In this document: piece by piece, positions 32,492 through 42,005 of the stretch | How positions within the stretch are numbered: position 1 is the first letter of the stretch | Layout: each line of letters begins with the position of its first letter | Assembly (NCBI RefSeq): GCF_001584335.1 | Contig: NZ_LSBB01000001.1 | Span: 1-64,000, forward strand | Reading direction: 5' to 3' | Length of the DNA: 64,000 nt | DNA from: Bacillus atrophaeus | GTDB lineage: Bacteria > Bacillota > Bacilli > Bacillales > Bacillaceae | Position numbers and translations under genes: made by a program | The notes under the pieces: generated by a model | The model's input: the letters and a program-made list of their open reading frames with translations, nothing else | Database searches by the model: none | Told to the model about the DNA's origin: nothing

Positions 32492-32872
32492 ATGCATATT
32501 GAACATGTGGCCATATGGGTCAGAGACTTAGAACGTATGAAGGCGTTTTACGAAAAGTACTTCAATGCAAAATCAAATTCGCTTTATCATAATGAGAAAA
32601 AGGATTTCAAATCATATTTTTTAACGTTTGATAATGGGGCAAGGCTGGAGATTATGAAGAAAGGCACTATTGATTCACAACCTTCGGAAACAGCGTTAGG
32701 ATGGGCACATCTTGCGTTTTCAACTGGCAGTGAAGCGGAAGTGGACGACTTTACACAAACCCTGACGAAGGACGGTTATCGACTCGTAAGCGGCCCTCGC
32801 GTGACGGGTGACGGCTACTATGAAAGTGTGATTGAGGACCATGAAGGGAATCTGATTGAAATTACAACATAA
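32492..32872 (+). CDS. yyaH: Glyoxalase/bleomycin-resistance-fold protein YyaH
   Basis: 126 residues of the vicinal oxygen chelate fold: [20 protein letters not shown] at the start (first metal-binding histidine) and [12 protein letters not shown] at the end (final glutamate). A lactoylglutathione lyase-like enzyme by family; substrate unknown. Strong AAGGAGGG. Length matches B. subtilis YyaH. Confidence 0.85.
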   Translation: MHIEHVAIWVRDLERMKAFYEKYFNAKSNSLYHNEKKDFKSYFLTFDNGARLEIMKKGTIDSQPSETALGWAHLAFSTGSEAEVDDFTQTLTKDGYRLVSGPRVTGDGYYESVIEDHEGNLIEITT

Positions 32873-32880
32873 AATCTCGA

Positions 32881-32914
32881 AAAAACAGCACGGCTTTTGC
32901 CTGTGCTGTTTTTT
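32881..32914. terminator. Bidirectional terminator between yyaH and yyaJ
   Basis: AACAGCAC pairs with GTGCTGTT, extended by GGC/GCC, with an A tract before and a T tract after. Confidence 0.85.
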
Positions 32915-32915
32915 A

Positions 32916-34262
32916 TTACACTTGCTGAGAATTCGTTTTGGGGCCAAAGAAAATGAGCAGAACGGAGCAAGCCAGCCAGCAGCCGCCGATAAATAAAAAG
33001 ACGCTCACATAGCCGAGTTGTACAGCAATAAAACCAACGAGTAACGAGCCGAATATATTGGAAAAACGGCCAAGCCCATAAGCTAACCCGCTTCCTGAAG
33101 AGCGGAACTCCGTCGGATAAGGTTCAGATGTATAGGCATATAAATTCGAGGTGAAAACACGTTCGGTAATGTTTACAACAAAACCAAATATGATAATCAT
33201 CAGCGGAATAAATGTCATGCCATACAACAATCCCGCTATAGCAGTCAGGAATGCGCTGGCAGCTAAAATCCATTTTCGCTGAAAGGTTTCTGATATCATC
33301 GAACCAATGAGTGCGCCTAGCGGGGCACCGACGGAGTGAAGCACGTTGTACCACAGCGTTTTTTCCATTGTGATGCCATTGCTTTTCAGCAAGCTTGGAA
33401 CCCATGATGCAAATCCATAGAAGCCAAACGTTTCAAAAATCCATACAGCGGATAAGACGATCGTGATTTTTAAATTTCTCCCTTTAAATAAGCCTAAGTA
33501 GCCCGCTTTTTGAACGGTCTGAACAGGTGCTGCTTCTTTTGGTACAGGCAACGGGCCTTTTTCTTGTTCAACATGTGTTTCGATTCGTTTCATAATCGCA
33601 TCCGCTTTGCCATATTCGCCGCGATTTTCGTGCCAGCGGGGCGACTCTTCCAGCCTGCGGGTGGATAAAAAATAAATAAGTCCTGCCGCTCCCCACACAA
33701 ACACAAGTCTCCATCCCCACGGCCCTAAGGGGATGACAAATGCCGATACGACGTTAGTAATCGGAACCCCTATTAAACCAATCATGGCGCAAAAAGAGAT
33801 GTACTTTCCCCGCACATTGGAAGGGAAAAACTCAGCTAAATAACTGTTCGTCACAATCATAGCCGCGGCGACGCCAAGCCCTGTGAGAAAGCGGAAAGCA
33901 ATGAGGGATGGTATGTCCCATGCAAGGGCATTTAACAATGATGAGACAGAAAAGATGAATACGAACCAATTTAATGCTTTCTTCCTTCCGATTCGATCCG
34001 ACAAGCGCCCGCCTAATGAAGCACCTAAAAACATGCCTAAGAACGAAGCCGCTGTCACGTTGGCAATCGTGCTTAATTTGATTCCCCAATGCTCAATCAG
34101 CGCCGGTGCCACATTACTGAGTGTAAATAAGTCGGCCAGATCAAAGAAATACACAATGCCGAGAGCGGTAAGCACTTGATAATGGACACGTGAAATCGGG
34201 AGACGATCTAGACGATTCGCTACATTTGAAAATGGTTGAGTGTGATTTTGGCCGGAATTCAT
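32916..34262 (-). CDS. yyaJ: MFS transporter YyaJ
   Basis: 448 residues, twelve predicted membrane segments. MFS signature GGRLSDRIGRKKAL between segments 2 and 3 and the sugar/acid-transporter type RFLTGLGVAAAM motif. The family resembles aromatic-acid/H+ symporters and NiaP-like nicotinate carriers, so an organic-acid or vitamin substrate is plausible but not shown. Length and neighbours match B. subtilis yyaJ. Confidence 0.82.
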   Translation of the reverse strand: MNSGQNHTQPFSNVANRLDRLPISRVHYQVLTALGIVYFFDLADLFTLSNVAPALIEHWGIKLSTIANVTAASFLGMFLGASLGGRLSDRIGRKKALNWFVFIFSVSSLLNALAWDIPSLIAFRFLTGLGVAAAMIVTNSYLAEFFPSNVRGKYISFCAMIGLIGVPITNVVSAFVIPLGPWGWRLVFVWGAAGLIYFLSTRRLEESPRWHENRGEYGKADAIMKRIETHVEQEKGPLPVPKEAAPVQTVQKAGYLGLFKGRNLKITIVLSAVWIFETFGFYGFASWVPSLLKSNGITMEKTLWYNVLHSVGAPLGALIGSMISETFQRKWILAASAFLTAIAGLLYGMTFIPLMIIIFGFVVNITERVFTSNLYAYTSEPYPTEFRSSGSGLAYGLGRFSNIFGSLLVGFIAVQLGYVSVFLFIGGCWLACSVLLIFFGPKTNSQQV

Positions 34263-34448
34263 AGTAAACCCCCTTTGTATAAGAGAAAAGTTAGAAAAAA
34301 CAGAAAATAATCCGCCTAGCTATATTATAAATGTCTTTTTTTATCTGAAACAGAGTTTAAATCACTAAATAAAAGGCATTTTTAAAAGAGTCTATTTCAA
34401 TTACTCCGAGGCGTGGAGCCTGTAACTGTGGCAGTCAATCAACAAATA

Positions 34449-34478
34449 AAGCAGCAAGGGAGTTAATCCCTGCTGCTT
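34449..34478 (-). terminator. yyaL terminator overlapping the stop codon
   Basis: AAGCAGCAAGGGA pairs with TCCCTGCTGCTT around GTTAA. The hairpin begins inside the last codons of yyaL. Confidence 0.75.
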
Positions 34479-36526
34479 AATGTTTTTATAGCTTCTTCTA
34501 TATCTGTTGTCGGCTGCTGGCAAGCGAAATTTTCACAAATATAGACGGTCGTTTTTCCGTCAATGATGCGATAATCAGCTGCAAACGGTGCAATGTCTTT
34601 ACATTGATCCGGATGTTCTGCCACTAAGACTGAAAAATTCGGTTGAAACGCCTGCTGCAGAGCCGATATGATGTGCTGGCGCTGGCTGTCGTCTTTACGG
34701 CCGAAAATAACAATCTCTTTTTTAGGCATCATATGGGTTAGCACACTTTGCATAAAGAAGGAGTGGCCGCTTGGGTAAGCCTCGACATCCCGTTTGAAAG
34801 CGGAGAACATCTTTTCTGCTTTTTCAATCAGGGATAATTCGCCTGTCAGTTGGCCAAGCCGCAGAAGCTGTACGGCCGCGACGCTATTTCCGGAAGGCAC
34901 AGCGCCATCGTATACTTCTTTTTCTCTGACAAGTAAGGCTTCCGCATCGTGCCCTGTAAAATAAAAACCGCCATGCTTCTGATCCCAAAACAAATCAAGC
35001 ATTTTTGCCGATAGGTCTTTTGCTTTTTGCAGATAGGCCAGGTCATAGCCGGCTTCATAAAGCTCGATGTAGGCCCATAATAAAAAGGCATAATCATCAA
35101 TAAATCCTTTATTTTTCACTTCGCCGTCACGATAGCGAACCATGACGCGCCCGTCTATGATTAATTTTTTTTCAATAAAGGCAGCGGCTGCCTGAGCCAT
35201 ATTGAGGTATTCTGGTGCTTGGAATACTTTTGCCGCTTTTGCAAGACCCGCAATCATAAGCGCGTTCCACGAGGTCAGCACTTTATCATCAACGTGGGGA
35301 TACGTTCTTGTTTCTCGCTTTTTCAATAGTTTTTGCCTTGCTTCCCCGAGTTGTTTATTGATTTCTTGTTCATTTAAATCAAATTCTGCTTTTACCTTGT
35401 CTAATTTCGTATGAATCAAATTGGGAATATTGTGGCCTTCGAAATTACCTGATGAGGTGATATTGTAAATGGCACAATACAGCTCGCCAAGCTCATCTCC
35501 TAATGTTTCGATGATTTCATCCTTAGACCACACGTAATATTTCCCTTCTACTCCCTCTGTGTCCGCATCTAAAGCTGAGTAAAAGCTTCCGTCCTCATGC
35601 GTCATTTCCCGTTGAATAAACGTGATGATCTGCTCGACAATGTGTTGATAGCGGCTGTCTTGTGTAACTTGATACGCTTCTGTATAAGCTGTCAGCAATA
35701 ACGCATTGTCATACAGCATTTTTTCAAAATGGGGAACAAGCCATTCGTCATCGGTCGAGTAGCGGGCAAACCCATAGCCTACATGGTCATAAATGCCTCC
35801 ATTCGCCATACTGTCCAGCGTCTTGGTGACGTTATAGAGGGCGTTTTCCTGACCGGTGTATTGATGATAGCGAAGAAGATACATGAGCATATGGGGCATC
35901 GGAAACTTAGGAGCTTGGCCGAATCCGCCATAAACGGTATCAAAACCGCTCATCAGCTGCTGGAACGTACGATGGAGCGCCTCTTTTGTCAACGTCCCAT
36001 TACCCTCGGGCGTTTTGATTTGCAAATGGCTGGAAGCATTCTCAGCAATCTCTTCTACGTGCTCGCGATCATTGGCAAACGTGTTTGAAAGGTGTTCGAG
36101 AACGTCAATAAATCCAGGACGGTTGAATTTGCTCGTCTTCGGAAAATAAGTTCCGGCATAAAACGGCTTCTGTTCAGGCGTAATAAACACATTTAACGGC
36201 CAGCCGCCCTGTCCGGTCATCAACTGACAAATTCTCATATAAACAGAATCAACATCCGGACGCTCTTCCCGGTCTACTTTAATGGCAACAAACCGCTCAT
36301 TTAACAGGCGGGCAATTTCCTCGTCTTCAAAGCTTTCGTGGGCCATCACGTGGCACCAATGGCATGTCGAATAGCCGATGCTGACCAGAACCGGCTTGTT
36401 TTCGCGCTTTGCTTTTTCGAAGGCTTCTTCTCCCCAGGGGTACCAATTCACAGGGTTATGAGCATGTTGAAGTAAGTATGGTGATTTTTCATTGATTAAT
36501 CTATTGGGTTTACTTTTGTTTGGCAT
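34463..36526 (-). CDS. yyaL: Thioredoxin-like DUF255 protein YyaL
   Basis: A 687-residue protein of the DUF255/SPATA20 family. The N-terminus is a thioredoxin-like fold with the CHWCHVM motif near residue 56 and the conserved [21 protein letters not shown]; the C-terminal part is a six-hairpin-glycosidase-like helical domain ([43 protein letters not shown]). Its biochemical role is not settled. The gene is intact here, but its first 170 or so bases occur twice more at 41545 and 45013, always broken at the CHWCH codons. That points to the 5' end having been supplied by an integrated element. Confidence 0.92.
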   Translation of the reverse strand: MPNKSKPNRLINEKSPYLLQHAHNPVNWYPWGEEAFEKAKRENKPVLVSIGYSTCHWCHVMAHESFEDEEIARLLNERFVAIKVDREERPDVDSVYMRICQLMTGQGGWPLNVFITPEQKPFYAGTYFPKTSKFNRPGFIDVLEHLSNTFANDREHVEEIAENASSHLQIKTPEGNGTLTKEALHRTFQQLMSGFDTVYGGFGQAPKFPMPHMLMYLLRYHQYTGQENALYNVTKTLDSMANGGIYDHVGYGFARYSTDDEWLVPHFEKMLYDNALLLTAYTEAYQVTQDSRYQHIVEQIITFIQREMTHEDGSFYSALDADTEGVEGKYYVWSKDEIIETLGDELGELYCAIYNITSSGNFEGHNIPNLIHTKLDKVKAEFDLNEQEINKQLGEARQKLLKKRETRTYPHVDDKVLTSWNALMIAGLAKAAKVFQAPEYLNMAQAAAAFIEKKLIIDGRVMVRYRDGEVKNKGFIDDYAFLLWAYIELYEAGYDLAYLQKAKDLSAKMLDLFWDQKHGGFYFTGHDAEALLVREKEVYDGAVPSGNSVAAVQLLRLGQLTGELSLIEKAEKMFSAFKRDVEAYPSGHSFFMQSVLTHMMPKKEIVIFGRKDDSQRQHIISALQQAFQPNFSVLVAEHPDQCKDIAPFAADYRIIDGKTTVYICENFACQQPTTDIEEAIKTLSSRD

Positions 36527-36628
36527 GGGATCACCTTCTTTCTCTTAAATTAATCAATCATAATTATATTTCTCAGTGTGTTGAGAAATATGTACTTAGC
36601 TTTAAGATTATGCTTTTCAGTTATGCAT

Positions 36629-37309
36629 CTATTTCTTCCTGCTATCCATCTCGGTGATGTACTTTTCAGTTTGAATTTCAGATGAAATCCAGTAAACGGT
36701 TAAGTTGATCAATTTTTTCAGATCCTGTATATCCCTATCTTCCCATACTCTATGATAATGTGTTTCATCATTTCCAAGCCATGAAGCTCGCTCAGCTACT
36801 TGCTTTATATTTTCGGACAAATATAGCTTAATGCACTTACCAAGGAAAGCGGCCTTAATAGTTTGGTCGTCTTCGCCCCTATGTTTTATTAGATAATCTT
36901 TGATAAGAAATTCTAATGATTTTCTATATCCCATACCAGCAATATGATTTAAACCAGAACTTTCTGCTGCATTTGCTTGGTTGTAAATATCCACAAACAA
37001 AGGTGATGTTTGTGTAATGTCCGCATTAAATTGAACTTTTTCAGGTCTCGTAGGGTATGACAAACCAACCCTATACGAATAATAACTTATACTATTTTTA
37101 GAAAGGAGATTGATAAATAAGTGATTGCAAGACCTTTTATTGCATTTGAAAATAGCTTCTATTCTATTAGTCTCCAATATATAGGCTGATACAAAGCTTG
37201 GTTCTTGAATTGAATTGCATAGTGGACATTTTTCTGGTTTATTTTCCAAGGTAAAGTATTCAATATCTCTTTTATTGGATGTTAAGTCTTCACATGGGTA
37301 TTTAATCAT
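36629..37309 (-). CDS. DUF4145 domain protein with zinc ribbon
   Basis: 226 residues. Residues 1-60 hold paired cysteines (CPLC, then CNKRSCNHLF) resembling a zinc ribbon. The second half is the DUF4145 pattern (SSGLNHIAGMGYRKSLEFLIKDYL, then ASWLGNDETHYHRVWED). DUF4145 proteins are often found beside restriction or other phage-defence genes; their activity is unknown. Excellent AAAGGAGG at eight bases. Likely cargo of island A. Confidence 0.75.
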   Translation of the reverse strand: MIKYPCEDLTSNKRDIEYFTLENKPEKCPLCNSIQEPSFVSAYILETNRIEAIFKCNKRSCNHLFINLLSKNSISYYSYRVGLSYPTRPEKVQFNADITQTSPLFVDIYNQANAAESSGLNHIAGMGYRKSLEFLIKDYLIKHRGEDDQTIKAAFLGKCIKLYLSENIKQVAERASWLGNDETHYHRVWEDRDIQDLKKLINLTVYWISSEIQTEKYITEMDSRKK

Positions 37310-37823
37310 TTTATTCCTCCTTTTAAATTTGACATGCGAAGTTGACTATTTGTTTATACGTTCAGTATTTTATACTTAGCATATCGTTGAAAATTTTTTA
37401 GGCATGTATTTGCTTTGATGTTTTAGTTTGGCGACTCTGTTTTTTAACATTGTTTTTCTTTTGTATTAGAAATTTTATAAACCAAATTATAGCATCAAAG
37501 CCTGAACGTATTATTATGAATTTGATTGAAGACTTATTACAGCACGTTTAATTTAATCTTGCTTTATTAATCTAGTATTTAAAGTGTTTAGTTTTCTAAA
37601 TGTTCTTCCAGTTTCGAGCATGTAATAAGCGAGGTGGTCTGCTAAAGATTTATCTTGGATCTTATTACCCTCAATAAAAGATATTACTCTATCTTGAATT
37701 GTCCATCTATCTTCTATTGTAGCTCAATCCCAAAGGAGCTTTAAAGCCTCTTATCGGATGGAACTATATAAATGACTTCCAATATAAAAGTTTTCAGCAA
37801 AGATTCCTATTTTATAATCACTT
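37310..37823. other. Noncoding/degenerate stretch in island A
   Basis: No intact gene. On the reverse strand, from about 37741 to 37553, one frame reads as a plausible coding remnant (WTIQDRVISFIEGNKIQDK, then LETGRTFRKLNTLN) but is interrupted upstream by an in-frame stop and has no start. The part next to the recombinase gene (37740-37823) may be its shifted continuation. The remainder (37310-37550) shows nothing recognisable. Confidence 0.4.
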
Positions 37824-38423
37824 CTATACGGCCAGCCCATCTATTACCAACTGAAAAGCTAACTTCACACCCTTTGCCTGTTCTTTATCAATTTCCACTC
37901 TTTTTTCTAAAGGGTTATAAATATATCCAAATGGAGGTGTTCCATTAGACCACCTACCTAACTTTGCACTATCCTTTTTTCCTTTCCTTAGCTGCGCTTT
38001 TATGTTTTCATACTCCCAGTTATTTACGAACCCAGTGAACTTTAACGCTTGCCAATCTTCTTGGATTTCTAAGTCATATATACGTTCACTATCAGTAACA
38101 AAGAGGACATCTTCTTGTCTTAATAAACTCATAAATTTAGGTGTTTCAGCATCGTCTCTAGTAACACGTGCAAGGTTAACAGATAAAACAGCATCAAAAA
38201 GGTTTTCTTTAATTTCGCATATCATTTTTTGATACTCCGGTCGATTTTCATCCATTGAACTGCCAACTTCTTGGAACAACTTAATTTCCCAGTTGTTTTT
38301 TTCTGCAATATCTAACAAACGTTTTCTGTGTTTTGCTAGCGTTTCTTCAGTCTCTTCACCTTCGTTATTGCGTGATTTTCTGAGATAAATGGCGACTCGT
38401 TTAATCCTTTCCTTTAGTTCCAT
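37824..38423 (-). pseudogene. Truncated serine recombinase
   Basis: 199 residues equal to the catalytic N-terminal domain of a serine recombinase plus the beginning of the recombinase domain. Seen are RVAIYLRKSRNNEGEE (with the nucleophile serine), the active-site arginine motif NLARVTRDDAE, and WSNGTPPFGYIYNP. Large serine integrases normally continue for 250 or more residues with a zinc ribbon and coiled coil; here the frame stops at IDGLAV. The gene is therefore probably inactive. It starts with GAAGGTGA before the ATG and diverges from the NACHT gene. Confidence 0.8.
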
Positions 38424-38512
38424 ACTATATCACCTTCAAATGTAATATAATTATATTATAGGTTAAGATTTCTTTTTTATTAAGAAGTTGTAAAATGTAA
38501 AGGGGCAGAATT

Positions 38513-40456
38513 ATGGAGAAAACACCAATAGATCCAAGTGCGATTATAGTAGATGTTGTTCAAAAAAACTTAGAGACTATCTGCAAAAAGGTTTTTGGCT
38601 TCAGTAAAGATAAAGTTGCAGATTATCAAATTAAAACACAAAATGCTTACCAAGGATACTTAAACAGAGCAGTTGACAAATATGGAAAGGTAAAGACACT
38701 TATTCACAAAAGTATTCCCATTAATTTATATGATTTTTATGTCCATACAGATTTAAAGTGTGAAGACAGTATTATTTCTACTGAAAATATAAATGGGATT
38801 TTACAAGTTAGTAATTCTAGTATGGTCTTAGGAACTGGTGGAACCGGAAAATCAACACTTTTTAAACATTTATTTATAAGCGCTTTATATACTTCTGATA
38901 AAATACCCATTTTCCTACCTCTTAGGAATGTAAATGATTCCGAGCAATCTCTAATTGATTGTATGTACGAGACAATTAATAGTTTAGGCTTCACCTTAGA
39001 AAAAAAATATTTTTTGGAATCTCTTGATACAGGTATATATATATTCTTATTCGATGGATTTGATGAAGTAGAAGACAGCAAACAACAGAAACTAATTAAA
39101 GAGATTGAAGTATTAATGGATAAGTACCATCAAAATAGTTTTTTGGTGTCATCAAGAGAATCAGATAGTTTATCAGTGGGATGGGATGGTTTTATTGAGT
39201 TTAAAATGCTACCTCTTAGTAAAGAAAAGTCTATTAAATTAATTGAAAAACTTCCCTACTATGATGAAGAGGTTAAGTCAAGGTTTTTAAAAACATTAGA
39301 TAAATCGCTATACAAAAAGCAAAAAGATTTTTGCTCTAACCCTTTGTTATTAACCTTAATGTTACTGACATTTGAAGAGTTTGCAGAAATTCCTGATAGA
39401 ATGCATGTTTTTTATGGTCAAGCATACGATGTTCTAGACCGAAAGCATGACGCCACTAAGCCTGGTTTTAAAAGAAAGAAAAAAACAGACGTTTTTAATT
39501 TAGGATCTGATGGTTTTTCTAAGATACTCGAGACAATTTCTGCTTTAAGCTATTTTGAAAATAAATTATCATTTTCAACTCAAGAACTAACTAGTTATAT
39601 AAATAAAGCAAAAGTATTAGAAAGATTAGAATTTAATTCTCAATATTATATTGATGACTTGATTGAAGTTGTGTGTATATTAATAATTGATGGTTTGAAA
39701 TATTCTTATCAGCATCGCTCATTTCAAGAATACTTTACTGCCACTTATATAAACAGACAACCTGGAGAGCAACAGAAAAAATTATTATATGGATTACTTA
39801 ATTTTAAAAGTCGTTCCATAAACAGCGACCAAGTTCTAAAGATATTATTTGATTTAAACAGAACAATGGTCGAAAGACAATTATTTATTCCAGTACTTAA
39901 AGAGATGCAGGAGCAAGTATTCGCCGTAGGAATGAGTGATTATATTGTTGGAAGTCTTAAACATGTAATGCTAGACATTTCAAAAAAGTCTGATGGAACA
40001 TTTTATTTAGCACCTGTTTATCCCATGGGGGAATCTGTAACATTTCCTTTGTTACAATTTTTAAGAAATAAATATTCTATATTTCCTGAATATTATCAAG
40101 TGTTTAAAGAACTGCATAACCAATATAGAAATATGATGTGGATTAAAGAAGTTCAAAGTTTGGATGAAATTAATTCCTTTCTTCAAATATTAAATTACGA
40201 CGAACGAATCGATAAACAAATTAAAGGTATAATTGAATTTTTTGAACATAGTAAAGACCAAAATCAAAAAAATGCTCGACGACCAATTACACTAAATATA
40301 AACATATTAATGCAGAATGGCTGTTACGAAGCGAAACAAGAAATTCTCAGTATATTAAAATTTGTTGAACTTAGGATAAAAATAGGTCTGAGTGTATTAG
40401 AGAAATTAGAACATGAGCATCAAGAAATGAATCTGCTACTAGATGATTTTTTTTAG
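38513..40456 (+). CDS. NACHT-domain NTPase (candidate antiphage NLR-like protein)
   Basis: 647 residues. NACHT STAND NTPase features in order: a helical N-terminus of about 100 residues, Walker A GTGGTGKST (107-115), the Walker B variant FLFDGFDEV (178-186) with the extra acidic residue typical of NACHT, a sensor-1 VSSRES (212-217), NPLLLTLM (276-283) and the winged-helix end HRSFQEYF (401-408). The final 240 residues match nothing I recognise and probably sense a phage signal. No nuclease or protease domain is obvious at the N-terminus. Bacterial NACHT proteins of this type are known to protect against phages. AAAGGGG precedes the ATG; a terminator follows. Confidence 0.82.
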   Translation: MEKTPIDPSAIIVDVVQKNLETICKKVFGFSKDKVADYQIKTQNAYQGYLNRAVDKYGKVKTLIHKSIPINLYDFYVHTDLKCEDSIISTENINGILQVSNSSMVLGTGGTGKSTLFKHLFISALYTSDKIPIFLPLRNVNDSEQSLIDCMYETINSLGFTLEKKYFLESLDTGIYIFLFDGFDEVEDSKQQKLIKEIEVLMDKYHQNSFLVSSRESDSLSVGWDGFIEFKMLPLSKEKSIKLIEKLPYYDEEVKSRFLKTLDKSLYKKQKDFCSNPLLLTLMLLTFEEFAEIPDRMHVFYGQAYDVLDRKHDATKPGFKRKKKTDVFNLGSDGFSKILETISALSYFENKLSFSTQELTSYINKAKVLERLEFNSQYYIDDLIEVVCILIIDGLKYSYQHRSFQEYFTATYINRQPGEQQKKLLYGLLNFKSRSINSDQVLKILFDLNRTMVERQLFIPVLKEMQEQVFAVGMSDYIVGSLKHVMLDISKKSDGTFYLAPVYPMGESVTFPLLQFLRNKYSIFPEYYQVFKELHNQYRNMMWIKEVQSLDEINSFLQILNYDERIDKQIKGIIEFFEHSKDQNQKNARRPITLNINILMQNGCYEAKQEILSILKFVELRIKIGLSVLEKLEHEHQEMNLLLDDFF

Positions 40457-40460
40457 TATA

Positions 40461-40495
40461 AGTATCCCCTATTTTTAGAGTAGGGGATATTTTTA
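40461..40495 (+). terminator. Terminator of the NACHT gene
   Basis: TATCCCCTA pairs with TAGGGGATA around an A/T loop and is followed by five T. Confidence 0.88.
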
Positions 40496-40739
40496 TAGAT
40501 TAACAATAAAGCAAGATATTATAACCTTCAATTATTTAAAGAATCAGTATATATAAGTCTAGTTGTTTAATGGTTGTAAGTGCATTGCAGTGGAAATCTG
40601 AATGTATTTTTTCTATTTTAACTATTATGCCACTAGTGACGAGTATGATAACCAATGCAAGTAAGCATACTATATTATGGATATTCTAATAGACATGGCA
40701 TCAACAACACGTTATTGCACATATAAAAAAGAAGCAACT

Positions 40740-40845
40740 ACTTAGACAGGCTTCTGCTGTCTTTTAACACCATATTAGTTCACCCTCATATGTAATATAA
40801 TGTTTCCAAACCATATTGGTTGATTCCTTTAAGAGACGTGGCACC
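40740..40845 (-). pseudogene. 5' remnant of a second serine-recombinase gene with adjacent attachment half-site
   Basis: On the reverse strand the segment around 40800-40769 (ATTATATTACATATGAGGG, then TATGGTGTTAAAAG) closely resembles the promoter, ribosome-binding site and start of the recombinase gene at 38423-38460. The reading frame (MVLKDSRSLSK) stops after eleven codons. Upstream of it lies TTTAAGAGACGTGGCACC (40828-40845). The rest of the 405-bp gap (40496-40740) shows nothing recognisable. Confidence 0.5.
40828..40845 (+). repeat. Direct repeat, left copy (putative att half-site)
   Basis: TTTAAGAGACGTGGCACC; the partner at 41531-41548 differs at two positions. The right end ACGTGGCACC equals the junction sequence inside yyaL at 36348-36357. 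Confidence 0.65.
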
Positions 40846-40861
40846 GAGGAGGAAATGAAAG

Positions 40862-41338
40862 ATGGTTTATTTCGTAGTATTTTTTTGTTTTGCTATTACA
40901 CTGCATAATATTGAGGAGGCTATTTGGTTACCTAAGTGGTCACAACAACCTTCAAAGTTTCAAAAGCCAGTAACCTCAAATGAATTTCATTTTGCTGTCA
41001 TTGTTATAACTATGTTGGCTTATTTATCTGCATTTGGTTTTTTATATATGCCAGAATCAGATATTGCAAAATGGATTTTCATTGGCTTTCTAGGTTCTAT
41101 GGTTATCAACGCTATTTTTCCACATCTTATCGCAACTGTTTTAATGAAAAAGTACGCACCTGGACTTCTTACGGGCTTATTGCTTAACATTCCAGTAAAC
41201 TCATTAGTTATTTATCAAATGTTTGTAAAGAATTTGATTGTATGGAAGGAGTTAATAATATCTACGTTGGTTGTAGGAATTATTTTATTAGCACTTATTC
41301 CATTATTATTTAAAGTTGGTGATAAAGTATCTCCTTAA
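40862..41338 (+). CDS. HXXEE-domain membrane protein
   Basis: 158 residues with five predicted membrane segments. The name-giving motif HNIEEAIWLP (His followed by two Glu) is at residues 14-23. Function unknown; the family is widespread in Bacillus. Excellent GAGGAGG before the ATG. The gene is the only one between two 18-bp direct repeats. Confidence 0.75.
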   Translation: MVYFVVFFCFAITLHNIEEAIWLPKWSQQPSKFQKPVTSNEFHFAVIVITMLAYLSAFGFLYMPESDIAKWIFIGFLGSMVINAIFPHLIATVLMKKYAPGLLTGLLLNIPVNSLVIYQMFVKNLIVWKELIISTLVVGIILLALIPLLFKVGDKVSP

Positions 41339-41494
41339 TGAGTTTGAATTGATTAGAATTTAGGAAGATATTAAGGGACACAAATTAGAGGTCAAGATAA
41401 AATGCAATGAATCAAAAGAAAAAACAACAGTATTTAAATTAGAAGAGAAAAAGTTTTTGAATCTAGGTTTCTAAAAATTTGCAATAAAATTATT

Positions 41495-41524
41495 AAAAGG
41501 CAGCCGAAACTGGTTGCCTTTTGT
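41495..41524 (+). terminator. Terminator after the HXXEE gene
   Basis: AAAAGGCAGCC pairs with GGTTGCCTTTT. Between the HXXEE stop and this hairpin, 41391-41475 reads as the end of another protein (KEKTTVFKLEEKKFLNLGF then stop) without a start, probably a gene fragment. Confidence 0.7.
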
Positions 41525-41530
41525 GGTTAT

Positions 41531-41548
41531 TTTAAGAGACATGACACC
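41531..41548 (+). repeat. Direct repeat, right copy (putative att junction)
   Basis: TTTAAGAGACATGACACC, 703 bp from its partner at 40828. Directly after it yyaL-like sequence begins (CAATGGCATGTCGAATAG). Confidence 0.65.
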
Positions 41549-41717
41549 AATGGCATGTCGAATAGCCGATGCTGACCAGAACCGGCTTGTTTTCACGTTT
41601 TGCTTTTTCGAAGGCTTCTTCTCCCCAAGGGTACCAATTCACAGGGTTATGAGCATGTTGAAGTAAGTATGGTGATTTTTCATTGATTAATCTATTGGGT
41701 TTACTTTTGTTTGGCAT
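41532..41717 (-). pseudogene. yyaL: Second copy of the yyaL 5' end
   Basis: 61 codons from [16 protein letters not shown] through CHWCHVS, protein-identical to intact YyaL up to CHWCHV, with only a few silent base changes. The similarity extends a further 16 bases upstream through the ribosome-binding site (to 41733) and stops abruptly. Read as the attachment-site relic left by integration of island A. Confidence 0.88.
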
Positions 41718-41966
41718 GGGATCACCTTCTTTCGATTCGATTTCTTTTAACTCCTAATTAATTTATACAAAATTATAAAGAAATATTAGTAATGAAATCT
41801 TAACTTCCGATGTGAATTCATTCAAAAATTCACAAATTTAATTTTCAATATTCTCTTCGATTGTATTATTTATTTTTAGTTTCTTCAAGAAAGTGCAATT
41901 TCAATTGAGGTTTGCGACTAATATCATGTCAAAGGCCACGAAAATATTAATGATATAGTCTTTTTT

Positions 41967-42005
41967 AAGGTTTATGTAAGGTTACTATTAAAATGGGGTA
42001 AGGTT
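41967..42005 (+). promoter_or_regulatory. Three phased AAGGTT repeats (putative OmpR-type operator)
   Basis: AAGGTT at 41967-41972, 41978-41983 and 42000-42005, i.e. spacings of 11 and 22 bp on the same helix face. OmpR/PhoB-family regulators bind direct repeats of 11-bp period. A TATAAT (about 42017-42022) lies just downstream. The rest of the gap 41740-41960 shows nothing recognisable. Confidence 0.55.

Larger units (their letters stand above)
36348..41548. mobile_element. Genomic island A between yyaL and the second copy of its 5' end
   Basis: The segment is bounded on the left by the CHWCH codons of intact yyaL (ACGTGGCACC at 36348-36357) and on the right by an equivalent junction (ATGACACC at 41541-41548) where yyaL 5' sequence resumes. 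It is visibly AT-rich and holds a DUF4145 gene, a truncated serine recombinase, a NACHT NTPase, the start of a second recombinase and an HXXEE gene. I interpret it as one or more elements integrated in yyaL by a serine recombinase. No element-mobility genes other than recombinases are seen. Confidence 0.7.
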
